The position numbers and the translations under genes are program-made. Positions 1-12,812 of a stretch of 64,000 bases of DNA are shown here, piece by piece (position 1 is the first letter of the stretch; every line of letters begins with the position of its first letter). Below the pieces are notes generated by a model. The model was not told where the DNA came from. It ran no database searches and saw only the letters and a program-made list of their open reading frames with translations. The stretch is from Circinella umbellata (taxonomy: Eukaryota; Mucoromycota; Mucoromycetes; Mucorales; Lichtheimiaceae), in the NCBI GenBank assembly GCA_025093555.1, contig JAIWNF010000007.1:930001-994000 (forward strand). The letters are read 5' to 3'.

Positions 1-299
1 GTCAACATGTAAAAAAAAAATTGAAATTTTCAATGAGCCACCAGTAGCTAAGCTGATTAAGCTTTTGAAGACCAACAACTTTACAAAAGTTTAGTCATTC
101 GATATTATATGTGAATGTAAGTAAAAATATGATGAAACTTTGCTATCGGGCACGGTATACATTTGAATACTATTTATAAAAGAGGAAGATGTTTAATATA
201 CCGAGTTATTTATTCGATAAATGATAAAAATAATTAGATGTATATTAATTGTTATTTAAATATATATAATACAAAGACAATGGCCAAGTTTATCCACGA
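1..299. other. AT-rich left edge, no gene seen
   Basis: No supportable coding frame was found. Around positions 32-46 a short stretch ending in GAGCCACC resembles the GGCCACC-containing ends seen near 60.17 kb and 61.47 kb. It may be a scrap of the same transposon family, but the match is too short to be sure. Confidence 0.4.
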
Positions 300-1614
300 A
301 GTTCAATTTCATATTATCAATTCTCATCTGTGTTGACTGCCATTTCCAACACATTGACGAACCTGAGTTTAGTATTGGAAGTCAATAGTATTGATGTTCC
401 AAACGTGTCTGAGACTTTTAATATTTGCAGTAACCTCACGAGATTACAATATATGGTCGTAACTGATTATCCAGTATTTATACCACTCACAATAACAGCA
501 CAACACAAAACATCGTTGAAAGAAACTTGTATTATTTTCATCGTATAAAGAAGATCAGGTAAATAGCACCGAATTACAGAAACTCTTGAAGAATTTTCCA
601 TGTCTTTCTTGCTTAACCATTGGAAACTGTGATAATACCATTATATAGCAATTCAAAAGCATGGCCAGAACATTAATTCATTTTATACAGATCATGATAA
701 ATTACACAATACGTATTCGCTCAACGATAAGCACTTTTGACGATATTTTCTTGGATAATAACTTACCTGGTTTAGACCTACCATCTTGGTGTTCGTGACA
801 TTATTTAGCCATGGTCATTATTATCATTCATCACTATCATTATCATACATTATCTTATTTATTGATTGACACTCAACGCAACACAAGTCATAATGACAAC
901 GACTGGGAAAAATAGACAGATGTTTTATCTTTATTTCCATTGACAAACTTGACTCATCTAGAGTTGAACCACTTTGAAGAAGGTGGGACGTTGGTTTGTA
1001 GACATATATCACCTGCCATAATGATGACAATGACTAGAATCAGCAATGACAGCAACCAACATATACCCAATTTACAGTGCTTGGAAGTAATTGGTGAAGG
1101 TATAATTTCGAACAATGTATTGGATGTTATTACTGAAATGCCCAAATTTACAGACCTTAATTTGGCAAAGTGTAGCTTTGATTCAAATAAAATACACGAG
1201 ATTTTGAATATTTTTAAAAGGAGAAGTAACAATAATACCATCTTCACAGCAAGAACAATAAAGACGTTATCACCGTCACCATCACTGTTAACAGCATTAC
1301 ACCTGAATTACATCGAAAGTGGAATGAATGATGCTATTGTTTCAACTATATTCAAAATCAGGAGCTTGACTGTTCTTAATATTCAGTGTTATCTAGATGG
1401 AAATAGTGCCGTTTGCAAAACGTTTATACAGGACGTTTCCAAGTTACCGTTACTCGAGAAATTATGGATTGGTCCTGTTAACATGAAAATGAACGATTTG
1501 AAAATATTTGCTACTAGTAAAACATTATGGAGTCTTAGGGTTATCACTGTTAATGATTGCCATATTAAATTAGATGATCTTAGAAGAGTTCAATCTGATG
1601 ATTATGTGTTTTAG
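300..1614 (+). pseudogene. Decayed leucine-rich-repeat (F-box/LRR-type) gene
   Basis: Three stretches on this strand read as leucine-rich repeats of the kind that follow an F-box in substrate adaptors of SCF ubiquitin ligases: about 306-548 (LTNLSLVLEV, NLTRLQYMVV), about 574-645 (LLKNFPCLSCLTIGNC) and about 900-1614. The last is one open frame of over 220 residues with repeats such as LTHLELNHFE, FTDLNLAKCS and LTVLNIQCYL. No F-box is visible upstream within the window. The three stretches lie in different frames separated by stops (TAA at 546-548, TAG near 646), and I could not join them with convincing splice sites. I read the locus as a pseudogene or 5'-truncated copy; a multi-exon gene whose start lies left of the window is the alternative. 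The intact-looking 900-1614 block suggests recent decay. Confidence 0.5.
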
Positions 1615-1704
1615 ATGTCAGATACTATTAATACTGATGATGATGGGAAGTCAAGAAGATGACATTTTATTTTATCATACAGAAGAAATGACGGAGCGTA
1701 ATAT

Positions 1705-1803
1705 GAAGTAGAGAAGTGGAGAAGTAGAGAAGTAGAGAAGCGGAGAAGTAGAGAAGTAGAGAAGTAGAGAAGTAGAGAAGTAGAGAAGTAGAGAAGTAGA
1801 GAA
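1705..1803. repeat. 8-bp tandem repeat (GTAGAGAA)n
   Basis: About a dozen head-to-tail copies of GTAGAGAA with a few GTGGAGAA and GCGGAGAA variants. It lies just downstream of the LRR relic. The purine-only strand is strongly asymmetric. The long minus-strand reading frame across it (LLLYFSTS repeats) is an artefact of the repeat. Confidence 0.9.
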
Positions 1804-2414
1804 TGGGGAGTGCTAATGAACAGCATCTTTATGACCAAAAAAAAAGTAGTACAGCTTTCATCATGCAGATATTATATTGATAAACAGAATAAAAAAAACA
1901 TATTTCCGAAAATAGTGATAATTCTTTCATATATAATATAGAATATATCAAATACTATATATTACCCTTTTTTCATTGTTAACGGTGATTGTGTTGCTAT
2001 ATTAAGTATGAATACTATTGTATTCTATTACAATTTCTATAATTGTATACAGTCACCATCCATAATCAACACAAATACACCAAAAGAAGAAAACTCGGCT
2101 GATTAGTTATACCAATTTGTTTTCTCAATGTGTGAATAGGGGGATCGACATGCCATATAATATAATAAATACAATAAAGATTATATATCATGAACAAAAA
2201 GTATAATTGTTTATATATATTGAAAGAAGTGTGTATAAATAAAAGGTGTAAATGTGTGCGATTGATGATACGTAATGTAGAAGATTTAAGTATGTAGAAT
2301 ATTATCTTATAAATAGAAACCCATAAAAAATTAAATCTGGTATTACATATCACTCACAAAGACTGTTGGAAAATAGTGTTTATCCTCTTGGCAGACTCGC
2401 TATTTATTATTGAC
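1804..2414. other. Gene-free AT-rich spacer
   Basis: Only low-complexity sequence and short chance reading frames on both strands. No RNA gene or regulatory motif could be recognised. Confidence 0.5.
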
Positions 2415-2416
2415 TA

Positions 2417-3212
2417 CCGTCACCGCTCGATATAACGATACACCCCGTCGGACCAAAAGTGCATCGTTATATCGAATTATCGTTATATCGAATTCTTGAT
2501 CCGAGCTGTAATGATCGGGTAAAATTCTATCCTTATGTACTTGGCCTCACATGTATATGTCTTACAAAAAGAAGAGAACCCTAAACACATTATATCATTC
2601 GTACTGTAACTAAGCTATAAAAATAAAATAGATCTTTTTTTTCTTTGTACGTACAGTGTTTATTTTCAAATATTCCTTAACATATTCCTTCTAACTGAAT
2701 TAAAATCATATCGTCACATATAATTAATGTCAATCCCTTATAAGAAAAAAAAATGCGAGTGTTGTACTTCTATAATCAGCATCAAAAAACTGTCTATTGT
2801 TTATAAAGACATTCAAAATGACGAGAACAAGTTCGACTTGCAAAGTTAGTGTAATAAAAAAAATCTGATTTTGAAAAGAAAGAAGAAGAAGCAGCATATC
2901 ACTGGCTTTTCTTTTTTTGGAAAAGGCGATGCCTGAAGATAAATTTGATGTTCAAACTCTTCACAAAAATATTTAAAAACTAAAGTAAAAACATAAAAAA
3001 TTGCCCATCAAGCTAGTATTATTTCCTTCTTAAAAAAATAAAGATATGATTTGTCCGCTCGATATAACGATATTTTTGCCAAAACTCTATCGGATATCGT
3101 TATATAAAATTAACGATATTTTCCCGCTTAATCTGTCTTGAACCCCAAAGCCCTATCGTTATACGTATCGAAATATCGTTATATCGAATATCGTTATAGC
3201 GAGCGGTGACGG
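2417..3212. mobile_element. TA-flanked inverted-repeat element, pogo/Tigger-like ends
   Basis: The left end (CCGTCACCGCTCGATATAAC) and the right end (GTTATAGCGAGCGGTGACGG) are inverted copies of each other. Each is directly flanked by TA (2415-2416 and 3213-3214), as expected for a target-site duplication of the Tc1/mariner/pogo superfamily. Inside both ends lie repeated ATAACGAT / ATCGTTAT words. No transposase is encoded in the roughly 800 bp, so the element is non-autonomous. A second left-type end (TGTCCGCTCGATATAACGAT) begins at 3052. The 3052-3212 part therefore forms a complete roughly 160-bp mini-element matching the copy at 40421-40576, and the outer structure may be a nested or composite insertion. 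The family assignment rests on end sequence and TA flanks only. Confidence 0.7.
3052..3212. mobile_element. Short inverted-repeat (MITE-like) element, copy 1
   Basis: Starts with TGTCCGCTCGATATAACGAT and ends with the inverted form. It shares an internal landmark with the 40.4 kb copy: an AATCTGTxTTGAACCCCAAAG stretch followed by ATCGTTAT-type repeats. It is nested at the right side of the larger inverted-repeat structure. No coding capacity. Confidence 0.75.
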
Positions 3213-3214
3213 TA

Positions 3215-5997
3215 CGTATGATTATTACTATTTTCCGTTTTTTATATTAGACAAATACCACCTAAGCTGTTACGTAAAGCGACTGCTATTGTTATTTATT
3301 GGTGATGGTAGTTTTCATCTGGTATAGCATTAGATTTTGTTAATAATTCAAAAATGAGTCTGAGCCGTGGTATTGCTTCAATGGCCTCTTTTTTTTGCTG
3401 GTGTAAGTGTAATAAAATATTTTTTATTTAAAAAAATATTACATACAAGTAAATAACAGAGAAGAAAAACAGCTTTAATGCATACTTTGACGAGATTTTT
3501 ATATATTCAAGCTTTCAATACGTAGAGAAATCCATCAACTGTTTTATTGCTTGGAAAACATGGCTATTATCGGTTGAATGTTTTTGTGAAATACGCAAAG
3601 TCGACAAAAATCTACAAGTTATTTTTTTAATGATCTTCATTTATAACATTTCGGTCGACAGAGTTGATACATTATCACATTTTTTGAAATACTTTGACAT
3701 TACATGTCGATTATTTATGGTTAAGTAGTACGTAGATGACTATTTACCTTTTTACCTGGTCTATATATAGACGGTCAGTAACCTTGCTCCCCATACCACA
3801 GCTTTTGATTTTGTTCTTGTTGAAAGTATACGGCTAAACATTTGCTTCAAGATATGAACCAACAAGTTCTTTAAACTCTACACATGATGAAAAGGGTAAC
3901 TTTATAGTTCTAAATATAACATGAAGCTGTTTTAATAAATTATCGATAGTGCTATAACGCCGCACACAATTACGTATGTTTCTCAAAGACGTCTACGAGA
4001 ACGATAACAGATAATATATCACCGGTTCTTTAGTAAAAAATCATATATAATTTATTCTTTTTCCCTTTCACCTCGTACGTACTCCAAGAAATTTCTTATA
4101 ATATACGTACTGCTTTTATTGTGTATATTTGTCTACTGTGTACTGTATGTAACTACATATTTATTTCCAAGGGAGAACTTAGGTTGCTATTATAAATTAG
4201 CTAAATTGGCTCTGTTGCAGCAAAACTATTATGGTGAACGTCAGATCCCTTCTTGAACCTATAAAATAGGAAAATAAAGATGCTGTCAAACTTGACGTAA
4301 ACAAATAGATTCCCAATCACGAAAAACGCATATATACCCAATCATTTAATTGCGTAATCTCGCTATTTGTGAAACCTTTTGGTTACAATTCTGCCTCCTT
4401 TATTTTTACATGTTCTACCTTATTTCTATAATAAATTTATTTGTTAATGAAGTATGCTCTTTCTTTTTACTATGATTGGATAATCATGTATGTTATATCG
4501 ACAGTATGGAAATAATGGGTCCGGAACACATCTATTTATTAGCAATGCGTAAGACTTTATTTTCTTCACCTATGCGCATAAACAAAAAGAGAATTTGTTT
4601 AAATGAGATGTGTCGTAGTATTTAGGACTTATATAATAATAGTCGCGAGTAAATGAATTTTCGTTTAGAATAATACCAGTCCAATGTCACTTTTTTTTGA
4701 ATTATAACAAGAGAAGTTTACGTACCTTTCTTTTAATTCTCCAGTTAGATTTATACATATAGAGAATATATAGCTACAAGTATATTGATATATATATATA
4801 TATAAAAGCATCAATAAATGTCATCCTTACTGCTATAGAAACTATGAATATATTACTATTCGCTCTTGTTTTAAGAAATAGTAATAGTAAACTGATGACT
4901 TGCTTATTTATAACAAGTATACAAAATTTATCCCTTTTTTTTATCTGGATCATAACATTTAATTAAACAGATTTGCTGTTGATCTCCATATAGTTGTGCT
5001 ACCCAAGATGATCATTAACCGGAAAAATTATTTGGCAGACGATCAGACATGTGCTTTGCTTTTTTTTTGTTGGTTTCTTTGGACGACAATAAAACATCTT
5101 CATTACTATAATAATAGTATTTCTCTGTTGTTGTCCCATTACACTACTCTATGTTCATGTAGATTACCTATATATATATATAGGGGAGAGTTGCAATATT
5201 GTAAGTATTATTAGTAATAATGCTGAGCCAACAATAACTGATATTTAACTGTTGTAGACCTACGTACCAATATATTGTCTGATTGATGTGTGCAGAGATT
5301 TTTCATACACATTTCACGTTATTAAAAGCCTCCTTATATATTTCATCTTGTTGACATGCAGATGTATATACCATAGTAGCAACATCTTGTCGTCGTTCTC
5401 AGATTTGTCATGTACAATATCATATATACATATTTGAAGGCTTGTTGCCGAGGAGAAGAGTGTATTCAGGAGCAAAAAAAGAAAATGCTAAAAAAAAGGA
5501 GGCTGAGATTGGTTTCTTTATCAAAAAAGTAAAAAAGCTTAGTGTTCGTCCCTTCATTTGTGTGTATTTTTTCTACAACTTGAAACCAACTCTATAAATA
5601 TATAAGGTGTTATTACTTTTGTTTGTAAAAAAATAAATAAATTGCGCTTGGTCAGGACTTTTTAATGTATATAATATGCACTAATATGTATGAAAATAAT
5701 CAAATAGCACTCAACTCAACCTTTGGAGTACTCAAAAAAGAAAAAAAATAAGGGGGTAGTGCACCAAAATAGTGTGTTTTTAAGTTTATGATTTATAAAG
5801 ACTAAAGAGAACGAAAGGGGTGTCTGTACTATATTGTTATAGTTACAAGTTGATCGTGATCTAAAAACTTTCTTCATTGAAACGTGTACCATTTAAGTTA
5901 CATACATCTTTTTATATACTTTTTTTTCCCACCTTTTTCTTCAGTTTCAGAATAAAACTAAAAAGAAAGAGAAGTGAAAGGAAAATAAAACAAAATT
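3215..5997. other. 2.8-kb gene-poor spacer
   Basis: Contains poly-A/T runs, a TA microsatellite near 4790-4804 and many short frames. No exon chain, tRNA or other RNA gene could be supported. The last few hundred bases presumably hold the promoter of the GPCR gene, but no TATA box stands out. Confidence 0.5.
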
Positions 5998-8900
5998 ATG
6001 AATCATCAATCCATTGATGATACAGGTACCAATGCCCGTAATTTTGGAAGTATTTCCCATTTCTATGATCAAGTCAATGGATACGAATTTAGTGTTCTTC
6101 GATATAATGGATCAACCTATGTTTCACCACGATCAGTACCACCTCAACGCGTTGAGCTTAAGATTGGTATTTTAGCACCATTTCATCAACAAAATGATAA
6201 TTACACAAGAGAATTGACATTGAGGTAATTTTCTGTTTTCTTAAACTAAAATTATATATATAAAGGTGTATGACAATAGAATGCATCCCCTGTGTAAAAC
6301 TCGTCGTTATGTTATAAACCCAAAAATTATAGAAAGCTAAAAATGGAAAATCTCACGATTTAGTGGAACCTCCGCTGTCCGAATGGCTGCTGCAGAAATT
6401 AATACAAAAGAACTGATTCCCGGGGCCTATATTACCTTGATTGAAAAGGACTCTTTTCCAAAGGAAATAAAAGGGCAAAGTGCTATAACTGAAGCCGTGG
6501 TTGCCACTGTATCTCTTGTACAGGAAGGTGTCATAGGTGTTATTGGTGATATCTCATCTTCTTGGACTGCTTTATCTGCACTTATTACAAGTACATTACA
6601 AATCCCACAATGTTCCTATACAGCTGTTGCGGGTAATAAGTGGTTTACATAAGTGCTTCTACTTATTATTATATTTACTTCTACTCATTATCTTTTATAT
6701 AACAGCATCACTTTCTGATAGATCGCAATATGGACATTTTTTTCGTACCTCTCAAACTCCTCAGCTTTCTGCGGATGCGGCTCTTTCCTTTGTGACAAGC
6801 AGAGGATGGCCGTCCATTGGCATGATTTATTCTAATGATGACTTTGGAAAACAATGTAAGCTTCATAATTGTATTAAATACAAAAAAATAAATAAAATAA
6901 ATAATTTGTTTCCACTCGTTAATTAAACATTATTCTAATTATAATATTACGATGAATCTAGTGTCTCAATATATCATTATGAAAGCAAAATCACAAAATG
7001 TTCATATTCAGACATATCAATCATTTTTCGATGATAATACACCCATAAGTCAAGTTACTAAAGAAATTGATACATTTTTATCATCTGGTGTACGCATTGT
7101 GCTTGTTGCTGCACAGGGTGATGCACAGATAACGGCACTTACAGTTGCAGCTCATCTAGGATACATGAATCAGAATCATGTATGGGTTATACCTAGTAAA
7201 TTACAAGATTTAAACAATGCAATTACCAATTTTAATAATATTTTGTATCGACGGCATCAAGGGGAACAATTGAATGGAGCGAATAATGTCGGGGAACAAG
7301 ATGTATCACAAAAAACATTAGAGAGTAATACAACATCAACTACACAAGAATGGGTGGCACCTTTGGATTATCTCGCATGGACAACAACAAATACAACACC
7401 AATATCATATAATGATACGTTTTCAGGTGGTGTGTTTTCATTTCGAAAAGGAATGGATTTATCTGGTTATCCTCCTTTTGACCAGTTTCTGGAAAAATGG
7501 TCACATTTGGATCCATCTTTGTACGTTTTTCTTTTATTTCTTTTCCATTTCGTCACAAAAAAAAATACCAGCTATATAAACATTTCTCATTTTTTTGAAA
7601 TTTCGTTTTTTTATTGTTACTATTACATTAATTATTATTATAGGTATCCATACGGAGGAACTACTCATATCGGTTCACATGTTGGGTAAATGGTTAATAG
7701 TTACAATAATAGCAGTACAAATCTGATATAAATAATATTAATCTATTCATTTTTATAGAATGGCATATTCATGTATGATGTCAATGGCCCTAGGATTTAA
7801 TCAGGTACTTCATAATAAAGCTTCACCAAATGAGACAGCTGCACTTTATAAATTATCACGTGGCAAACTCGGTGAAACCCTTGCGCCAACTTCCTTCAAT
7901 ACTGGATGGGAAGGACCTGATGGACCTATTGTTTTTAACCAAGACGGTGATCGAACTACAGGGTAATTATAATTTACGATGCGATACTTAACGATAAAAC
8001 ATAGATATTAATAATATGTGTACTACATAAATCACTTAGAAACTTTCGTGTATATAACTTACAAGCAGGTTCAGATGTTGAAATCGGTTTAGTTTTTGCA
8101 GGAAAATTAAATTTAACATCACCACCTGTTTACTTTGGTGGATCAACAAAAGCACCTACAGGTTTACCTGAAAAACTATCTATTAATCCAGGTTATCACA
8201 CTGCCATTTCTCTTATTATTATTGGATTTGCAATTTTTGGTGTCGTTGTTGCCCTTTTTTCGGGTATTTCTGTATTTATTCATAAACGCCGCCATCAAAC
8301 CAATGTTTCTACACGTTTATCCTGTCTTTTAGAATTGATGGGATTTATCTTATTGTATTTATCTGCATTTTTCTTTTCAGCTGATCGTACACGATCAGAC
8401 TGCTTTATTATTCCAGTATCATTTCATCTAGGCCTGGGTCTCGTATTGAGGTAAAAGGAGGGAAAAAAAGATAATAATGTCTTTGATTTTATTTTTTTAT
8501 GTACATGTACAGAATTTGATCGCAGTAATTTACTTGTATTACCAATTTTTTCTCACCCATTTACTTCTTACAGCTGCCTCAGTGTTAAATTATATCATGT
8601 GTATCAAGTGCATAATAACATCTATATTTCAGGGTCTGTGTTGTCCAATAAAAGGTTACTCCGCGTGTGTGGCTGTAGTTTACTAGTGCCGATGGTAAGT
8701 AAAGACATATATTTAATAGAGAGACTTAAAGTATATTTATATTTTCTCAAATTAATATGTCAAATTACTACAATAAGCTAATCTTCTAAAATTAACTTTT
8801 AATTTGTATTTTATAAAAGATTGTGCTAATTATATGGTTACCCACTACTAGTGGCGATATTCAAACCATGAGCGTCCCTGTTACTTCAAGTACTTATTAT

Positions 8901-10538
8901 ACACGATGTGACTACGGGACTCATTATGGTCTAATCGGTCTTATTAGCTTAGTAGCTGCTTCCTTCTTGACAATGGCAATCTTACTGGCCATAAGAACAC
9001 GTCGTGTACCAAGGAAATCTCCAAAATATAAAGAATCCAAGTATATTGGTCTAGCAATCTAGTACGTTAGTAATTTTCATAAGTCTTTTTTTTTTGTTAG
9101 CAACGTAAATAATGTATATTAATCCACTAATATTCTTTGCTACTGCTACCACTATTATTGTATATACTGTAGCAATATTTTTTTTTCCTCATTGATTGGT
9201 TTTGTCGTATTTCGAACAGCAACGGCAGATTATTTTACTCGTCATTATATTTCAGCTGCTATGATTGTTTGGGGAAGTACTATATCACTTTTAGTCTTAT
9301 ATTTACCTAAACTTCATACAATATATATTAAAGATAATCCGCATGCACGTAAATCAGTCGGTCGCCTTTCAAATACAAGTCAATTACGTTGGGGGAACAA
9401 CAACAACAACAATAATAATAATAATCGTCATCATCGCTTTAATAATCAACAAATACAATCCAATAATAATTATAATCGATCATTTAATACTACTTCACCG
9501 GGTGAAATCATTAGTATAAATCGCATGATTAATAGTTCATCAGGTCCATTTGATGTTGGCAACCATCATAATGGAGTGTCATCATCAGGAGTATCATCTT
9601 CATCTCGTCAACGGATTCACCAACGACACCAATTAACGGCAGGGGGACCACAGCATATTGATGCAGAAGCATATGAATGTCAAATGCCAATTCAAGTTGT
9701 TTATCGATACCTTCCACACCTTAGTGCATGGGATATGAACCATATTGTTTTGTTTCCTCGCGTCGGTTACTTTTCGTTTGTTTCTGTAAGCAGAATATAA
9801 TAAAAGAAAAAGGCGTTGTTATTAGTCTAAAGAATTTCAAACAAAGTATACTGATATATTTCATTATAGGAAAAAACCCATAAAGGTGTTGTTTTTAACT
9901 TTAAAGAAGCGTCCATCTTATCATCATTTGCAGGGGAATATATTCTCAAGATCCATGGTATAGGTCATTCAGATGTGCTTTTACAAGTGGCGCGTCGTGA
10001 AGATTTAGATTTATGGTATGAACGATTTAATATCTATAATCGATTACAACAATGTCAACAAACGGCTTTTTACAATTCTTCGGCTGATTTACCTCCATCA
10101 ATACAACAACTAAATCAACAGCACCTAATCAATGCACCTTTTGGTGCTATGCAACAACAACAAAATAATACCATGGATAGTACCACTACAATGACAAGTA
10201 TGCTATCTTCAAAAGAATACCACCATGAAGAAGATGATGACGACGACGATATAAGCTGTGGAGTGTTAAATAATAATAATAGTGGTGATCACATTGATAA
10301 TGAAGAGCGGAAAAACAAACCAAAAAAATCTGCTACTACTACTACTACTATTAATAATAATATCCCTACCGTTGATCTGTTACAGGAACAAATGTTTAAT
10401 GGCGTTAATATATCTAATGAGTTAACTCCTTGGGAAAATAGCAATACTACACCTAATCATCATAATCAACAAGGAGAAGAACGAAGAACATTGGACATTG
10501 ATAGCCCGATTAAACTCCATAACCCTTTTCGAAAATAG
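5998..10538 (+). CDS. Class C (GABA-B/glutamate-type) GPCR with cytoplasmic PH-like tail
   Basis: Eleven exons splice in phase: 5998-6224, 6364-6632, 6706-6855, 6962-7520, 7644-7685, 7759-7962, 8040-8450, 8574-8694, 8820-9061, 9173-9785 and 9870-10538, giving about 1,168 residues. Residues about 50-500 form a periplasmic-binding/ANF-type ligand domain (VELKIGILAPF, GVIGVIGDISSSWTALSAL, GWPSIGMIYSNDDFG). Residues about 535-810 form seven hydrophobic helices of the 7tm_3 class, from HTAISLIIIGFAIFGVVVAL to AAMIVWGSTISLLVLYLPKL. A long Asn/Ser/Gln-rich cytoplasmic tail follows. It carries a PH-like block at about 910-1000 (HIVLFPRVGYFSFV through DLDLWYERFNIY), then more low complexity with an acidic run. 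Such receptors sense small ligands and signal through heterotrimeric G proteins; the ligand here is unknown. Oddity: the first exon encodes no signal peptide, and an in-frame stop sits just upstream at 5986, so a further 5' exon may be missing. Confidence 0.9.
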
Positions 10539-12812
10539 CTATTTGGTTTTTCTTTTACGTATTAACATCATTACTATCATTATTATCCATTTGTACATTT
10601 ATTACCACTAGTATATGCAGCAAAAAAAATATTATGCCAATAATAGCACAATATATACACACCTTTATTTATTTTATTCCCAAAAATAGCATGATGTAAC
10701 AACAACAGTTTTATTATAATCTGACTGAATTGGATTTACTAGTGCTATTTTTATTGCAGCAGACGTAGGTTCAATACACAGTACTTCATGCCCCACATAT
10801 TAGGGCAGCTTATATATGTACAGTATATTGTAGACTTAATAATAATAATAATAATAATTGTATAGTAGTATAATGCAAAGCTCCTGTAAAATAGAACTTA
10901 CGCCAACGACGAAATGAAGGGAGACTGGAGGCGGAGGAGATTGATCTTGAGAAGATAATAATAAATTTGTGATATGATACATTTCAGTAAAGCAAGGAAA
11001 AAAAACAGGGAGAGCAAAAAAAAAAAGGAAGATGCATCAAACAAATAACAGCAATACGAAGTATACATTTCTCTATAATATTTTATAAACCTATATTATA
11101 ACCAAATAGTTTATTAGGATGATCAATTTTTATATAAGTAAGGGGGTAGAGGGAAGACGCTATCACAGGTGTAATGTAAGAAGACTTCCCTTTTTTTTAA
11201 GATTAATCAACTTATAACATTGACATAGTAATTAGTAACCAATAAAGGAATAATAATATATATTATTTGTGGAGTTTTACTTATATTTTGAAAAAAAAAT
11301 AAGGTATAGTATATGATGTAAATAAGGAGATTCTTCTTTCCTATGAAATTCATACAGGTAGCATCTCTTTATTTTTATTTTTTCGCTGAGTTGTACAAGA
11401 GTATACAATGATGTTGATGATTTGATTTAAACAGCGGCTCACTGGAATGTTATTGAACTTGTTCCTCCTGAATAAAATGGCAAAAAAAAGGGGGTTCCTA
11501 TACATCACATCATACAATAGTCTGAGATTTATTATCACTTAACCCGCGCGCAGACTCGACTTTTTTGGTCCGACTTGGTTTGCATGTTGAGAAAGTTGGT
11601 ATTCTAATCACATCATTACTACACTAACCAACCATTTATTACTTCTTTAGCGCGCACATAAAAAATACATTGCACTTAAATAGTAAATATACTATTATTC
11701 AACTTATTGTTATATGTATTATTCGTTGGCGTTCTTTTTTTCTTATTATAAATAAATAATAAATCGTATTTGTTTCTTTTCATGCATCGTTGATCTTGCG
11801 CATATCATGCAATAAGAAAGAAGAAAAAATATTCTATTGCTTTCTCTCTGTTGTACATAATATTGCTTTTCCCTCCTTCCTGAACTTATTAATAGTAGTA
11901 ATGGTGAATAATAAGATTTATTTATTTTTTCCTTTTTGATTTATAAAGCAGCCAAGCCAAAAAAAAAAAAGGAAAAATAAAACTGCGCCATGCATTAGAG
12001 ATAGAATTATTATTACCCACCTGCTGATAACATTCTTTTGTCATATAGTATCGTCAACAAGAAAGAAAGAGAACGGAAGCCCAAAAAAAATAGGAGAAAA
12101 AGGTTTTTCAAAAAAACTCAAAAAGAAAAAAAAAGTGCCTCGCGCACGTGCCACATCAAGATTGTAATACACCAATATTGCAGCATAAAAATTGGAAAGC
12201 ACACTGATCAAACGTTTTTTTTTTAAACTGTGTAGCAAAAAAAGTAAAAAAGTGCTTGAAGGCTTAATATGTTCAGAAAGATGGGAGGGGTTTTATCATT
12301 ATTTAATATTATCATATGTTCTTAAAAAATGATGCATTCCAAAAATCAAATGAACAAAAAAATAAAGGTTTCATCTATTAATAAAGAGTGAAATAATGAG
12401 AACAATAATAATAACTGTACACGGATATACCTTCCATTACGGTATATTATTACTATTATTATTATTTTTCAGTTGCAGTATTATAAACAACACTGTATTA
12501 TAATGGGGGAGAGAAAGGAGATGAGTCTAGAGGAAGGGGATGGTAATAAAAAAAACCACACCACTACAGCTCACTTATTATAATAACAATGACAATAATA
12601 ATAATACAAACCCACCAAAAAAAATATGCTGGTTGATTTCGAAATGAATTGGAATTCAGGAGTAAGTTAAGAAACCCGAAAAACCATAAAGAGGATGTGT
12701 TCTTCCTCTTCCCTCTTTTCTCTATCTCTAACTTTTTTTCTCTTTTGTGTACGAAGTCTGTAGCTTTTTTTTTTCTTTGCCATAGTAACATCATCCGTAA
12801 CTTATTATTACA
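10539..12812. other. 2.3-kb spacer, no gene recognised
   Basis: Holds the GPCR 3' end, a TAA microsatellite at about 10838-10857, numerous A- and T-runs and only short chance frames. No RNA gene recognised. The part next to 12813 is pyrimidine-rich on the plus strand (12690-12790) and is probably the promoter and leader of the next gene. Confidence 0.5.

Noticed and set aside
1611..1838. Minus-strand frame with repeated LLLYFSTS
   Set aside because: It is a translation of the 8-bp tandem repeat.
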